The notes under the pieces were generated by a model. That model searched no databases and had not been told where the DNA came from. It worked only from the letters and a program-made list of their open reading frames with translations. A stretch of 64,000 nucleotides of DNA from Monoplex corrugatus (Eukaryota > Mollusca > Gastropoda > Littorinimorpha > Ranellidae), in the NCBI GenBank assembly GCA_030674185.1, contig CM060311.1, positions 100,513,013 through 100,577,012 on the forward strand. Direction: 5' to 3'. Each line of letters begins with the position of its first letter. Positions within the stretch are counted from its first letter, which is position 1. Position numbers and translations under genes: made by a program. This document shows positions 34,016 through 45,000 of this stretch, one piece after another.

Positions 34016-34745
34016 TGATAGTTCTGTTCTATGAGAAGGTGTTTTTGGTTTGTTTTTGTCTTTACTGTCTGGGCTTACCATTTCAAGGGAGACAACCCTA
34101 CTTTTCTCCCTTAGGGCTTGGGATAGGCATCAGTATTTACTCGACTTTGTTATCAGTGGCACATTTTCCTTATTTGTTTGCAGTTACAATACAATACAAT
34201 ACAGTACAATACAATACAATACATGTTCTTCTATCTTTCCACTGTTGCATTTTGTTGTAAACTATGAATTGTGTCAGGTTATTTGCCTCTCAGACAGGAA
34301 GAAATTCACTTCAGAGTCTGCAGTTACATAAAGGAATTCTAATTCAGACTTGATATATATTTTTATGTACATAGGAAATGTAGCGATACAAGTACAACCG
34401 TTTCCTTTAATGTGTGATTTGTTTATAATGAAGTAGGATAGTGATATTCCCCCCCCCCCCCCCCTTTAGTTTTTGCTGTTTTGACTTTTATTCAAAGATT
34501 GTAAACAGGAGACTTTACATTATTTTAGTCACTCATCAACTGGGAAGAATTTTAACATGGTAATTTTTTTTGCTTTGTTTTTATGTAAATCTGTATTCAG
34601 AGCTCATGATTAGGAGACTTGGAGAAAAAAGGTTTCCATCGGTTTAGTCACTCATTACCTGGTAATAATTTTGACATGGCTGTGAAACAAAAGATGAACA
34701 AAGAACTCTAAAAAAAAACGAATGGAGGAAATTGGTGACAAAATG
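34016..34745. other. RMI1 intron with fragments of dispersed repeats
   Basis: It includes AAGGGAGACAACCC at 34085, a motif also seen as AAGGGAGACACCAC at 41502. A short (ATACA)n run lies at 34184-34222 and a poly-C run at 34449-34464. No exon is recognised. Confidence 0.45.
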
Positions 34746-34812
34746 TAGAAGTTGACAGATACCTGTGACTGTAAGGGACAAGATACCTGTGACTGTAAGG
34801 GACAGATACCTG
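34746..34812. repeat. Minisatellite, 23-bp unit (left block)
   Basis: Three copies of GATACCTGTGACTGTAAGGG plus ACA, cut at TACCTG by the DNA element at 34813 and resumed at 35762. Confidence 0.9.
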
Positions 34813-35761
34813 CATGGGTGAAAGTTGGCTGACGGATTGACGGATATCCGTCAATTCAAATGAGTGACTGACGGAAAATCCGTCAATTTTTTTCCCGGTG
34901 GTTTTTTTTTTTTTTTCCCCGAAAAAAAAAATCGAAACTTCGGTCCGCGATCTGCACCCGATCCAAGTTATCGGTCCGCTCGGTTGTTTCCGGTCGCCAT
35001 CTTGAAATTCATTCTCGTGGTTCGCTCGCTGCTGTGTGCCTCTCCTCTGTCTTTTGTTGTGATGGTGGTACAGTACCGAGATGAATTTCTTGAGCGACGG
35101 CGATAAGGAGGCGTTAGTGATTGACAAAAGCGTAAAGAATAAATGGTCATGGAAATGGCTAAGTGAAAAAGACAGCGAGGAGAGAGAATTTCGGACGTGG
35201 TGCAGGAAAACCAACAAACCGGGGCTCGCGTTTTGCATAGTGTGCTCGAGCGAGCTGAACTACGGTTCCAACGGAAAGAAAAGGCTAATCAGTCATGGAA
35301 GCATCGCTTCACACCTGATTGTGTTGGTAAATTAAAATATAATGAATTTGAATTTGATGGTTTCATTTATCTGTCATGTTTCATTTCAAAATACAATAAT
35401 GTTTTATCAAATGGATAACATGCAAACTCAGAAATTTCACACTCTAATTGTGGCTAGACTTAAAAGCACTGTTGAAAATAGTTTGTGCAATTTAGTCACA
35501 ATAGAGTTATATGAATAATAATGCACTTTAGGAAGTGTTGCCTTTAAAACAAGGTAGTGTTGCAGCAAAGAAAATTTTACTCTCAGGTTCAAGGAGAGAC
35601 CTCGAAAATGCTTTGAAAATGCGATTTTTCGTTTTCGGCCGGGGGGCTTCGCCCCCTGGTCCCCCCAGCAGGGCTTTGCCCCTGCACCCCACCAGGGGCC
35701 TCAGCGGCCCTGGACCCTGGCCAGATTTTCAGTCAAATCAAAATTCCAATTTTCACCCATG
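34813..35761 (+). mobile_element. hAT-like DNA transposon remnant inserted in the array
   Basis: The ends are inverted repeats CATGGGTGAAAGTTGG and, inverted, CATGGGTGAAAATTGG. The 6-bp sequence TACCTG lies directly on both sides (34807-34812 and 35762-35767). An internal ORF has a BED-like zinc finger. A GC-rich hairpin region (GGGGGCTTCGCCCCCTGG) lies near the right end. A hAT element should give 8-bp target duplications, so the superfamily call is tentative. The array may also have obscured the duplication. Confidence 0.65.
35081..35335 (+). CDS. BED-like zinc-finger fragment of a transposase
   Basis: 84 codons from ATG to TAA. It contains WSWKWLSEKD, FRTWCRKTNKPGLAFC, C-x2-C (CIVC), ELNYGS and, after GKK, SHGSIASH. 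This is the usual N-terminal zinc-binding layout of hAT-type transposases and derived host genes. No dimerisation or DDE domain follows, so the protein ends after the finger. It could be a true short product or, more likely, a truncated remnant inside the 34813-35761 element. Confidence 0.6.
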   Translation: MNFLSDGDKEALVIDKSVKNKWSWKWLSEKDSEEREFRTWCRKTNKPGLAFCIVCSSELNYGSNGKKRLISHGSIASHLIVLVN

Positions 35762-37795
35762 TACCTGTGACTGTAAGGGACAGATACTGTGACTGTAAGG
35801 GACAGATACCTGTGACTGTATGGGAAAAATACCTGTGACTGTAAGGGAAAAATACCTGTGACTGTAAGGGAAAATACCTGTGACTGTAAGGGACAGATAC
35901 ATGTGACTGTAAGGGAAAATACCTGTGACTGTAAGGGACAGATACCTGTGACTGTAAGGGACAAGATACCTGTGACTGTAAGGGACAAGATACCTGTGAC
36001 TGTAAGGGACAGATACCTGTGACTGTATGGGAAAAATACCTGTGACTGTAAGGGAAAAATACCTGTGACTGTAAGGGACAGATACCTGTGACTGTAAGGG
36101 ACAGGTACCTGTGACTGTAAGGGACAGATACCTGTGACTGTAAGGGACAGATACCTGTGACTGTAAGGGACAGATACCTGTGACTGTAAGGGACAGATAC
36201 CTGTGACTGTATGGGAAAAATACCTGTGACTGTATGGGAAAAATACTGTGACTGTAAGGGAAAAATACCTGTGACTGTAAGGGACAGATACATGTGACTG
36301 TAAGGGAAAAATACCTGTGACTGTAAGGGACAGATACCTGTGACTGTAAGGGACAGATACATGTGACTGTAAGGGAAAAATACCTGTGACTGTAAGGGAC
36401 AGATACCTGTGACTGTAAGGGACAGATACCTGTGACTGTAAGGGACAAGATACCTGTGACTGTAAGGGACAGATACCTGTGACTGTAAGGGACAGATACC
36501 TGTGACTGTAAGGGACAGATACCTGTGACTGTAAGGGACAAGATACCTGTGACTGTAAGGGACAATACCTGTGACTGTAAGGGACAGATACCTGTGAGTG
36601 TAAGGGACAGATACCTGTGAGTGTAAGGGACAGATACCTGTGACTGTAAGGGACAAGATACCTGTGACTGTAAGGGACAGATACCTGTGACTGTAAGGGA
36701 CAGATACCTGTGACTGTAAGGGACAGATACCTGTGACTGTAAGGGACAGTACCTGTGACTGTAAGGGACAGATACCTGTGACTGTAAGGGACAGATACCT
36801 GTGACTGTAAGGACAGTACCTGTGACTGTAAGGACAGATACCTGTGACTGTAAGGGACAGATACCTGTGACTGTAAGGGACAAGTACCTGTGAGTGTAAG
36901 GGACAGATACCTGTGACTGTAAGGGACAGATACCTGTGACTGTAAGGGACAAAATACCTGTGACTGTAAGGGACAAGATACCTGTGACTGTAAGGGACAG
37001 ATACCTGTGACTGTAAGGGACAGATACCTGTGACTGTAAAGGGACAGATACCTGTGATGTAGGGACAGATACCTGTGACTGTAAGGGACAGATACCTGTG
37101 ACTGTAAGGGACAGATTACCTTGACTGTAAGGGACAAGATACCTGTGATGTAAGGGACAGATACATGTGACTGTAAGGGACAAAATACCTGTGACTGTAA
37201 GGGACAGATACTGTGACTGTAAGGGACAGATACCTGTGACTGTAAGGGACAGATACCTATGACTGTAAGGGACAGATACCTGTGACTGTAAGGGACAGAT
37301 ACTGTAGGGACTGTACGTAAGGGACAGATACTGTGACTGTAGGGACAGATACATGTGACTGTAAGGGACAGATACCTGTGACTGTAAGGGAAAATACCTG
37401 TGACTGTAAGGGACAGATACCTGTGCTAAGGGACAGGATACCTGTGACTGTAAGGGACAGATACATGTGACTGTAAGGGAAAAATACCTGTGACTGTAAG
37501 GGACAGATACCTGTGACTGTAAGGGACAGATACCTGTGACTGTAAGGGACAAGGATACCTGTGACTGTAAGGGACAGATACCTGTGACTGTAAGGGACAA
37601 GATACCTGTGATGTAAGGGACATATACCTGTGACTGTAAGGGACAGATACTGTGATGTAAGGGACAGATACCTGTGATGTAAGGGACAAGATACCTGTGA
37701 CTGTAAGGGACAAGATACCTGTGACTGTAAGGCGTGTAAGGGACAGATACCTGTGACTGTAAGGGACAGATACCTGTGACTGTAAGGGACAGTCA
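35762..37795. repeat. Minisatellite, 23-bp unit (right block)
   Basis: About 88 copies of GATACCTGTGACTGTAAGGG plus ACA, with AAA-containing and shortened variants. It ends about 20 bp before the last RMI1 acceptor. Since 23 is not a multiple of three, the long minus-strand frames (up to 615 codons) cycle through three readings and are artefacts. Confidence 0.95.
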
Positions 37796-37817
37796 TACTG
37801 TGTTGTTGTCATTTCAG

Positions 37818-37937
37818 GGTCTTCAGAAATGTCAGAAGTCACTGATAGAATTCTCAGGACTGATGGATCTACAGGGTGGGCATGGAGACAAGCCTTCCCT
37901 TGTTGATATGGTGCAGTTGGAAGTAAAGGATCGCTGA
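37818..37937 (+). CDS. RMI1: RMI1 terminal coding exon
   Basis: The acceptor is TTGTTGTCATTTCAG; the exon has 39 codons and a TGA stop. The start GLQKCQKSLIEFSGLM matches the GLQKCQRDLIDLCCLM block of vertebrate RMI1 almost residue for residue. It therefore completes the C-terminal helix that follows the second OB-fold. The tail (MVQLEVKDR) is shorter than in vertebrates. It joins …VKDFLTQ in phase 0. Confidence 0.95.
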   Translation, partial: GLQKCQKSLIEFSGLMDLQGGHGDKPSLVDMVQLEVKDR

Positions 37938-38045
37938 CATCATTGTGTGACTGACAGGAAAATAACTGAGCTCGGAACGCTGAGAAACTTAGGGATGGTC
38001 TTGAAAATTGAGTAAAATAAAAGTTTGAAGTGATTATTGCCTGAT
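37938..38045 (+). other. RMI1: RMI1 3' UTR with polyadenylation signal
   Basis: AATAAA lies at 38016-38021, about 80 bp after the stop. Cleavage is expected about 10 to 30 bp later. A TG-rich microsatellite starts soon after, at about 38080. Confidence 0.7.
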
Positions 38046-38079
38046 TAAACATGTTTTTGTGCAGGTGTGGTGGTGGCAG

Positions 38080-38176
38080 TAGTTTTGTGTGTGTGTGTGT
38101 GTGTGCATTGTGTGTGTGTGTGATGTGTGTTGTGTTGTGGTGTGTGGTGTGTGTGTGTGTGGGTTTGTGTGTGTTG

Positions 38177-38233
<57 letters not shown>

Positions 38234-38450
38234 ATGTGTGTGTGTGTGTGTGGTGTGTGTGTGTGTGTGCATGTGTGTGTGTGTGTGTGTGCATGTGTGT
38301 GTGTGTGTGCATGTGTGTGTGTGTGTGTGTGGTGTGTGTGCATGTGTGTGTGTGTGTGTGTGTGTGCATGGTGTGTGTGTGTTGTGTGTGTGTGTGTGTA
38401 GTGGTGTGTATGTGTGTAGTGGTGTGTGCATGTGTGTGTGTATGTATGTA
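38080..38450. repeat. (TG)n-rich microsatellite
   Basis: TG repeats with interspersed GCATG and GTTG. Long Cys/Val and Thr/His frames here are not genes. Confidence 0.95.
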
Positions 38451-38684
38451 CATGAGAGTTATGGACTTTGAACAAGTTCCTGCTTGTCCTGATGATCAGA
38501 ATTTTATCGTATTTTGCTTCTACATCCAGATGGCTTTTTTTATGTTGATGTTAAAATTGTTTTGATGTTGAAAATTGTTTATACTTTTGACTTTGCAGTT
38601 TTCACTTGATTATCATACTCTTTTGGAATGCAGTTGAATAAATGCTGTTGGAACATGTTAAGACAATCTAGTTGTTCTCTCTTT

Positions 38685-38784
38685 ATGTCTCTCTCTCTTT
38701 CTCACTCTCTTTCTGTCTCTCTCTCTTTCTCACTCTCTTTCTGTCTCTCTCTTTTTCTCACACACACCCTCACACACACACACT

Positions 38785-38820
<36 letters not shown>

Positions 38821-38885
38821 CTCTCACACTCACACACACACGCATTCACACATGCATCCACATGTACAAATATACACACACATTG
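38685..38885. repeat. (CT)n / (CA)n microsatellite
   Basis: Two CTCTCTTTCTCACTCTCTTT-type units, then CA repeats. Confidence 0.9.
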
Positions 38886-38899
38886 GGCACAACTCGTAA

Positions 38900-39150
38900 T
38901 TTGTGATTGTGATTGATTCATCCATCCTATCGTGACAAACCGATACCAACACTAGAGCCAGAACAAATCCCTGAATCCTGACCGCACATTTATTACCTGT
39001 TGTATGGGAAGGGTTGCCGCAGCAAGATCCGATGTGACATTATCAGAAACACCAAGATCAGTGAAAAATGATGGGAACGACTCCATCGATTACCACACTC
39101 ACAGAGAGGGAATGGAGTGATGTAGTCATCTGACCAGTGTACAACCCCCA
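38900..39150. other. Intergenic sequence, no gene seen
   Basis: Unique-looking sequence. Its end (GATGTAGTCATCTGACCAGT, about 39118-39137) recurs at 39495-39515, so the array between them is bounded by a direct repeat. Confidence 0.4.
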
Positions 39151-39154
39151 TAAC

Positions 39155-39475
39155 ACTGGTCAGCATCATACTACCCCAAACACCAGTATAGCCATCACCA
39201 CTGACCCCCATAACACCAGTCAGCATCACACTGACCCCCATAACACCAGTCAGCCATCACACTGACCCCCATAACACCAGTCAGCCATCACACTGACCCC
39301 CATAACACCAGTCAGCCATCACACTGACCCCCATAACACCAGTCAGCCATCACACTGACCCCCATAACACCAGTCAGCCATCACACTGACCCACGCCCAT
39401 AACACCAGTCAGCCATCACACTGACCCCCATAACACCAGTCAGCCATCACACTGTGGTGTCAGCCATCACACTGA
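39155..39475. repeat. Minisatellite, about 31-bp unit
   Basis: About ten copies of CAGCCATCACACTGACCCCC plus ATAACACCAGT. It is bounded on both sides by the GTAGTCATCTGACCAG sequence. Confidence 0.92.
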
Positions 39476-39489
39476 CCGAAAGAAAATTA

Positions 39490-39800
39490 AATGGTGTAGT
39501 CATCTGACCAGCATACAAATCCTACCAGCTGAATGGATGGATTTAATGCAAGATGTATACAAAGGAAGAGACAAACAACATGCATAGGGCATTGTATGAG
39601 GCAAGAGAAATTCGAGCACCTAGTCAAAACCAGAAAGCTGGAGGGAAAAAGAGCTCTATGTAGACCCAGGGAGAAAATATTGGATGAACTTGTAGAGTGG
39701 CTGAGGACAGAGAAGGTGGGAGATGTACTTGCAACAACAAAAGACAGATTTGTGTGGAGGGCCATGATCGCTCACACCATGCGGCAGGGCACATGATGAT
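39490..39800 (+). mobile_element. RTE-like LINE 3' fragment
   Basis: The ORF at 39533-39796 ends AHTMRQGT and contains EGKRALCRPREKILDEL and a CIGHCMRQEKFEHL block. It aligns with the C-terminal part of the RTE at 25982-26575. Only the last ~90 codons remain, followed by ATGATGATAT. Confidence 0.85.
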
Positions 39801-40555
39801 GATATACATAGAAAGACCTAGATTGAGGGTATGAAGGCCACCTACCTTGATGTCACTTGGTTTTGTCTCCCCTGAAGGCATCATCTCTCTCTCCCAGCAA
39901 CACTTGCTAGCAGATGCCTACTTCTTACCAGTTAGTGTGAGTGTGTCTGTGAGAGAAATAACTAACCTGTGCTGACATTGTGATATACACCACCCTTCAC
40001 ATTTTTCACATTCAAACTTTTATTTGTTTATGTATGATTGTAGTGTACGTTTTCTGTCGAAAATATTTTCTGGAATTAAAAATATGATAAAAAAAAAAAA
40101 AAAATGTACTGAATTGTTTGTGATGTCTGTTGTAATGTGATGGGATGTTTTGAATTTGAGCTTTCTTTATATTTTGTCATGGACAGTTATTTTTATCCAG
40201 ACCCCAAGGAGAGCTACCCTAATTTCACATGGCATATCCATTGTGACCCCCCCCCCCCCCCCAAAAAAAAAAGGAAATGCAGAAAAAAAAAAAAAATAAA
40301 TATACAAATACAAACATGCCATAAAAATCCAAGGACTAGAGCACTTCATAATGTAAAGGCTTTAGTGAAAAGAAAGTCTGTCAGGCTGAACAATGATGGA
40401 CATATAAGTAACTTTTATGACAAGGTTTTTGTCATTGTGAACAGGAAGTACAGAGAGCTGTAACAAGTATGAATTTGACCGTTTCCATATAGCCAACATA
40501 TTTAGCAAGCATGTAGAGGGATTTTGTTTTTCGCATTACAATTTTCGACATGCAT
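39801..40555. other. Intergenic sequence, no gene recognised
   Basis: It contains poly-A (40088-40104) and a poly-C/poly-A run near 40247-40300. A 108-codon open frame at 40137 is low-complexity in its middle (PPPPPKKKRKCRKKKK) and has no recognised family. It is not called as a gene. Confidence 0.4.
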
Positions 40556-40557
40556 GT

Positions 40558-40904
40558 ATGCAGTTGTTTTGCCCACATTGTGCAGGTGGTACACTTTGTT
40601 GCCACATTGTGCAGGTGGTACACTTTGTTTTGCCCACATTTGCAGGTGGTACACTTTGTGTTGCCACATTGTGCAGGTGGTACACTTTGTGTTGCCCACA
40701 TTGTGCAGGTGGTACACTTTGTGTTGCCCACATTGTGCAGGTGGTACACTTTGTGTTGCCCACAATGTGCAGGTGGTACACTTTGTGTTGCCCACATTGT
40801 GCAGGTGGTACACTTTGTTTTGCCCACATTGTGCAGGTGGTACACTTTGTTTTGCCCACATTGTGCAGGTGGTACACTTTGTTTTGCCCACATTGTGCAG
40901 GTGG
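40558..40904. repeat. Minisatellite, 32-bp unit
   Basis: About 11 copies of CCACATTGTGCAGGTGGTAC plus ACTTTGTGTTGC. Each holds GTGCAG|GTGGTA, an acceptor/donor-like junction. Confidence 0.95.
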
Positions 40905-41110
40905 TACATTCCCTCCCTGTGGAGTTGCCGGGGCTCTATCAGTATAAATAGTATCCCTACCTTCTGGCAATTTTGTGCTAGAAATTTCCCCTTTTCTGTC
41001 ACTCTCTTTGTTTCTGCCTTGCTCCTTTGCTTTCTGTCATTTCTTTCTATCGTTTCCTACCATTCACCTGTATGTGTTATATGAAGCCTTATATACTTTC
41101 TCATAGAATT
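40905..41110 (+). repeat. Dispersed repeat, family A copy 2
   Basis: It matches 19113-19335 in order: a GCCGGGG block, CAGTATAAATAGTATCCC, TTTTCTGTCACTC, TTTGCTTTCTGTCATTT, and a final GAAGCCTTATATACTTTCTC similar to the TAAAGCCGTACATAGTTTTC of copy 1. Both follow a minisatellite directly. Confidence 0.65.
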
Positions 41111-42065
41111 GAAAATTGGTTACACATATTAAATGCATTTTGGGCTCCAGGGAAATACGTGCAAAAGCGATTTTAGGTAATATAGGCCCAGTTTTATATA
41201 TGTTTAATATTCTTAGTAATGTTTGAATTTGTATTCAGTTTTTTGTTTTGTTTGTTTTTTTACACACACGCACACCTCTCTGGTGATAAATTAGAGAGAG
41301 TGTGTGAATGCATTGACATGCACACTGAACTTTCTGTTCCATTTTTTTCAATGAGGTATCGTGTAAGTTTTCAGATAGTTGTAGCATTGATGATGGCTCT
41401 GTGCAGTCAGCTGGCCTTTAAATAAAACAACTAACAATATTTTTGTCAAGTAAATGGTCAGTTTGCTGCTTATTTTTTGTCTGTCTGTCTGTACCAGTGC
41501 AAGGGAGACACCACTCCCATTTCATCAATTTGGGTCTGTATTATTACACCTATAATTATTTACTGTGGGCCTGTTTGACTGGCAGTCCCTGGCAGTCATT
41601 CCACCACCACCCACCCCATAAAATCATGGGGCACTACTCGTGTCTATTACGTTTACAGAAAATTGCGTCCCTTGTAAAGACGGCGTTAGTGTCGGTACTC
41701 TGCCTGCAGACGCCTGCCTACTTCAAAAAATAAATAAATTAAATAAATAAAATCAAATACAAACGTACGTAGCTTAAACCATTTACAACCAGAAAACTCT
41801 TTTGACTGTTGGTGATCGTAGACGTGCAGAGAATGCTCTATGACAAATTTACACACGCCGATATGGTGATCGTCGGCCCCAAATATTTTCGAAGTTTTTC
41901 TGTATTTAATCTACTTAGATCACTATAAAATCAAGAGATCATATTCCAAAACCACTTTGACGAAAGTTCATTCACATTCCACATACATTTTTAGAAAGTT
42001 TGTTGACCGTAAAGTCAGCGAACCTCTTGACTTGGTTTTATATTGTAACAGATATCACTAACAAT
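41111..42065. other. Intergenic, fragments of dispersed repeats
   Basis: 41365-41435 resembles 30920-30985. AAGGGAGACACCAC at 41502 resembles 34085. A TTAA at 41774 followed by ACCATTTACAACC and TGTTGGTGATCGTAGACG loosely recalls the left end of the 9835-11717 piggyBac-like element. No matching right end was found. Confidence 0.35.
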
Positions 42066-42070
42066 CAGAT

Positions 42071-42142
42071 GGTTCTGTGGTGTAGTGGTTATCACGTCTG
42101 CTTTACACGCAGAAGGTCGCGAGTTCGAACCTCGCCAGAACC
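42071..42142 (+). tRNA. tRNA-Val (anticodon TAC)
   Basis: The acceptor stem GGTTCTG pairs fully with CAGAACC. The A-box is TGGTGTAGTGG. The anticodon stem TCTGC/GCAGA encloses the loop TTTACAC, with anticodon TAC at 42104-42106. The T-arm GCGAGTTCGAACCTCGC is perfect. There is no intron. The next base (42143) is T, where most Val tRNAs have A, and a T5 Pol III terminator follows at 42145-42149. Confidence 0.95.
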
Positions 42143-42290
42143 TCTTTTTAAAAAATTTTTTTTTTAAATTAAAAGCATCGTTTTCAGGCCGTTTTCTTTT
42201 TATGTTGAGTCTGTAGTTCTGCTAATTTATTTTTCCATTGTTATTTTCATTTATTAGCAATTCTGTTTCAAACTGATGTCAGTGATCCGA

Positions 42291-44140
42291 TGATTTTTCA
42301 TCATCATCATCATCAGGTGCCTTGCCGCATGGCGTTGGCGATCATGGACTTCCATCTGTCTCTATCTCATGTTGCCCCAAGCATCTCCTCCACCCTTCTC
42401 GTCTTCAGCCACTCCGCAAGTCTGTCTAGCATTTTCTCCGTGGGTCTACCTGGTGCTCTCTTTCCCTCCAGCTTTCCCGTTGTGACCAGGTGCTCCAAAT
42501 CCCCCTTCCTCATAAAATGGCCTATAAATGTTGCCTGTCTTTTCCTAATCTTCCTTATGAGTGATCTACTTGTGTCTGCCTCCATCAAGACTGTCTCCTT
42601 TGTTTTCTTTGCTGTCCAAGGAACTCTCAACATTCTTCTTAGAAACCACATCTCGGCTGCCTCAATCTTGCCTGGCTTTGCTTGCTGACTGTCCACGCCT
42701 CACATCCGTACAACAGTATTGGTTCTATATAACATTCAAGAACTCTCTTCCTGATGTTAATTGATAGGCATTTGTTGGTAAGAATGCTTGTCATCTTATT
42801 GAATGCTGTTTTGGCTTGGCCGATTCTGCTGGCTATTTTCGATGTGCATCTGCCGTCTGATGAAATGACCGTTTCCAGGTATTTGAACTTATTAACCTGT
42901 GTCAAGGTTGTGCCATTTGCTGTTATTTTGCATGACGGGATTTCATGTTTTGTACTGATCACCATGACTTCAGTCTTCCTGCTGTTTAGTTCCAACCCCT
43001 TACCTTTGCTTTCTATTTCTAGTATATTCACAAGGTTTTGTAGGTCCCTTTCATTTTCTGCAATTAGCACGGTGTCATCTGCGTATCGAATGTTGTTTAT
43101 CATTTTCCCTCCAACCTTTAATCCAGGGTCTTCTACTAGGTTTCTCATGATGTTTTCGCTGTAAAGTGAAAACGGATCTGGTGACAAAACACAACCCTGT
43201 CTGACTCCTCTTTTGATGTTTTGGAAAGAGCTTATATTGTTTTCTATTCTCATTGCAGCTGTTTGTTCCCAGTACATATTCCTGATTATTCGTAGATGTT
43301 TTCCACCAATGTTGAGTCTTTCTAGTTGGTTGATCAATTCTTCATGTCTTACCCGGTTTTACCAGAGGTCATCAGCGACAGCAGACACGTCAGCTGGCCC
43401 CTGTATCGATACGGACAAGCCCAGTCTTTACCCATGGAAAATAAAGATTCACTTCATTTCTTAGAGTATTGAGTCTCTCCAGTTGGTTGATCAATGCTTC
43501 ATGTCGTACCCGATCGAAAGCCTTGGTGTAGTCAACAAAGTATAAATATAAATCCTTGGTCATTTCAATTGACCTCTCTATGATAGTTCTTAGGATGTAT
43601 ATGGCATTAATAGTCCCCTTAAGGCCTTCCCTTCCACAAATCCACACTGTTCTTCTGCTATTTTTCTTTTTATTCTATTCCTTGTCCTCATCATGATTAT
43701 TCTTAACAGGATTTTTGTTACATGACTCATCAAACTGATTGTGCGATGGAGTTCGCATTTTATAGCCCCTGTCTTCTTTGGAAGTGCAATGAAAATTGAT
43801 TTTGACATATCTTTGGGGATTTTTCCAGTGTCGTAAATTTCATTTAGGAGGACTGTTATTTTTTCTATGCCAAATTCCTCCAGGGCTTCAATCATCTCTG
43901 TAGTAATGTTGTCTGGTCCTGGGGCTTTTCCTGGTTTCATCTTTTTCAATGCCGCTCTAACTTCATCTTTCATTATGGGTGGTCCTTCAAAGTTCTTTTT
44001 CATAATATGTTCTTCGTTTCTGTCATCCTCAAAAAGGTCTTTAATGTACTCTCCCCATCTGTCTAATATTTTGTCTTTTTCCATGAGAAGCGTGCCATCT
44101 TTCGATTTTAAGCAACCAGTTGATGTGCATGATTTTTATG
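42291..44140 (-). mobile_element. RTE-like LINE, 5'-truncated, decayed
   Basis: In minus orientation it runs from the reverse transcriptase linker (44140) to the 3' tail GGCACCTGATGATGATGATG near 42297. Coding blocks are 44084-43590 (GKAPGPDNITTEMIEALEEF, QCGFVEGKAL), 43647-43390 (FVDYTKAFDRVRHEALINQL), 43337-42639 (GVRQGCVLSP, IRYADDTVLIAENE, LLYGCEAWTV) and 42696-42367 (EMWFLRRMLRVPWTAKK, HFMRKGDLEHLV). The YADD motif is intact in this copy. The coding region is interrupted by an extra segment at 43353-43465. Confidence 0.88.
42639..43337 (-). CDS. RTE-like reverse transcriptase, palm and C-terminal part
   Basis: 232 codons. In order: MYWEQTAAMRIENN, RGVRQGCVLSPDPFSLY, IRYADDTVLIAENERDLQNL, ELNSRKTEVMVI and LECYIEPILLYGCEAWTV. 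The active-site YADD and the preceding RQGCVLSP block are intact, so this is the best-preserved polymerase core of the RTE copies in the window. The start is internal and the enzyme as a whole is broken upstream and downstream. It is a fossil, not an active element. Confidence 0.8.
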   Translation of the reverse strand: MINQLERLNIGGKHLRIIRNMYWEQTAAMRIENNISSFQNIKRGVRQGCVLSPDPFSLYSENIMRNLVEDPGLKVGGKMINNIRYADDTVLIAENERDLQNLVNILEIESKGKGLELNSRKTEVMVISTKHEIPSCKITANGTTLTQVNKFKYLETVISSDGRCTSKIASRIGQAKTAFNKMTSILTNKCLSINIRKRVLECYIEPILLYGCEAWTVSKQSQARLRQPRCGF

Positions 44141-44690
44141 TTGTCATAATTTGATCCAGAATCTGATCTGATCAGATTTGACCTAATCTTAAATTATGCG
44201 TAAGTACAATCAGTGTGCGTGTGTTTCGGCACATCTTTTCAGTACTGAGTGATCCCAGCTTAGAAGTGCCCGATCAATTATGGTACTAATGTCTAACCGC
44301 ACATTGCTCTAACTACTTACACGATTGTTCAGGAGGACGAAAGTCTGGAACTGCTCCCTAGCGTTTGTAGAATATGGGTTATAACTGAACAAGGTGGACA
44401 AAATGGCAATTATGAATTTCCAACTTTGTACATATTAATTTCTGAATTTCTCGTGCAGCTTTTTAGATTTCAGTTGAGAGGATTCTGTGGACTGATTGAG
44501 TAATAGGTGACGTGTTTGACGTTTTAAAAGCCTTGTATTTTCTGCACAACAACAACTACCGCCACTTCGTCTTCTTTAAATCTGCTCATTAACCATGAAG
44601 AAGAAAAGCAAAAACAGTGAAATATCGAGGGCAATAAAGTTAATTAATATAATAATAAACTTGTTAAATCAGAGGAGCCATACACACATA
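44141..44690. other. Intergenic sequence, no gene recognised
   Basis: Unique-looking sequence, with no convincing exon or repeat family by eye. Confidence 0.4.
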
Positions 44691-44694
44691 CGCC

Positions 44695-44699
44695 CCCCC

Positions 44700-44779
<80 letters not shown>

Positions 44780-44830
44780 TTTGCACTGATGATGAGCACG
44801 TACGTACACACGCACACATGCACACACACG
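44695..44830. repeat. (CT)n / (CA)n microsatellite
   Basis: A CT tract of about 45 bp followed by a CA tract of about 35 bp and CA-rich sequence. Confidence 0.92.
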
Positions 44831-44874
44831 TCAGAACAAAGCAGAAGATGAAGATGTCTTACAGTGTGTCTGCA

Positions 44875-45000
44875 GTTTGTTCAAGAGCGATTCAACGTAC
44901 TCAGACAATTCCATATACGCTCCATCCAAATTTGTCAGTGATGACCTGACAGACTCCTTGACCTTGCACATATCCTTTTGTGCTGTCTGAATCTTCTTAT
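44875..45000 (-). repeat. SINE-like dispersed repeat, family B copy 2
   Basis: In minus orientation it reads TATGTGCAAGGTCAAGGAGT, then GGATGGAGCGTATATGGAAT and TGAATCGCTCTTGAACAAAC. The last parts match 58590-58645 closely. One minus frame is open (KIQTAQKDMCKVKESV…ESLLNKLQT, stop near 44843), and its tail resembles other copies in the same frame. A coding origin therefore cannot be excluded. It lies directly beside the 45-50 kb array. Confidence 0.55.

Noticed and set aside
35701..37796. Minus-strand frames up to 615 codons with SLTVTGIC repeats
   Set aside because: 23-bp array. The unit is not a multiple of three, so the frame only cycles, and no stop occurs in any of the three readings.
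40137..40463. 108-codon plus-strand frame
   Set aside because: The middle is poly-C/poly-A low complexity; there is no family and no splice context.
41774..42060. A third piggyBac-like element
   Set aside because: TTAA and a loosely similar start are present, but no inverted right end or coding remnant was found.
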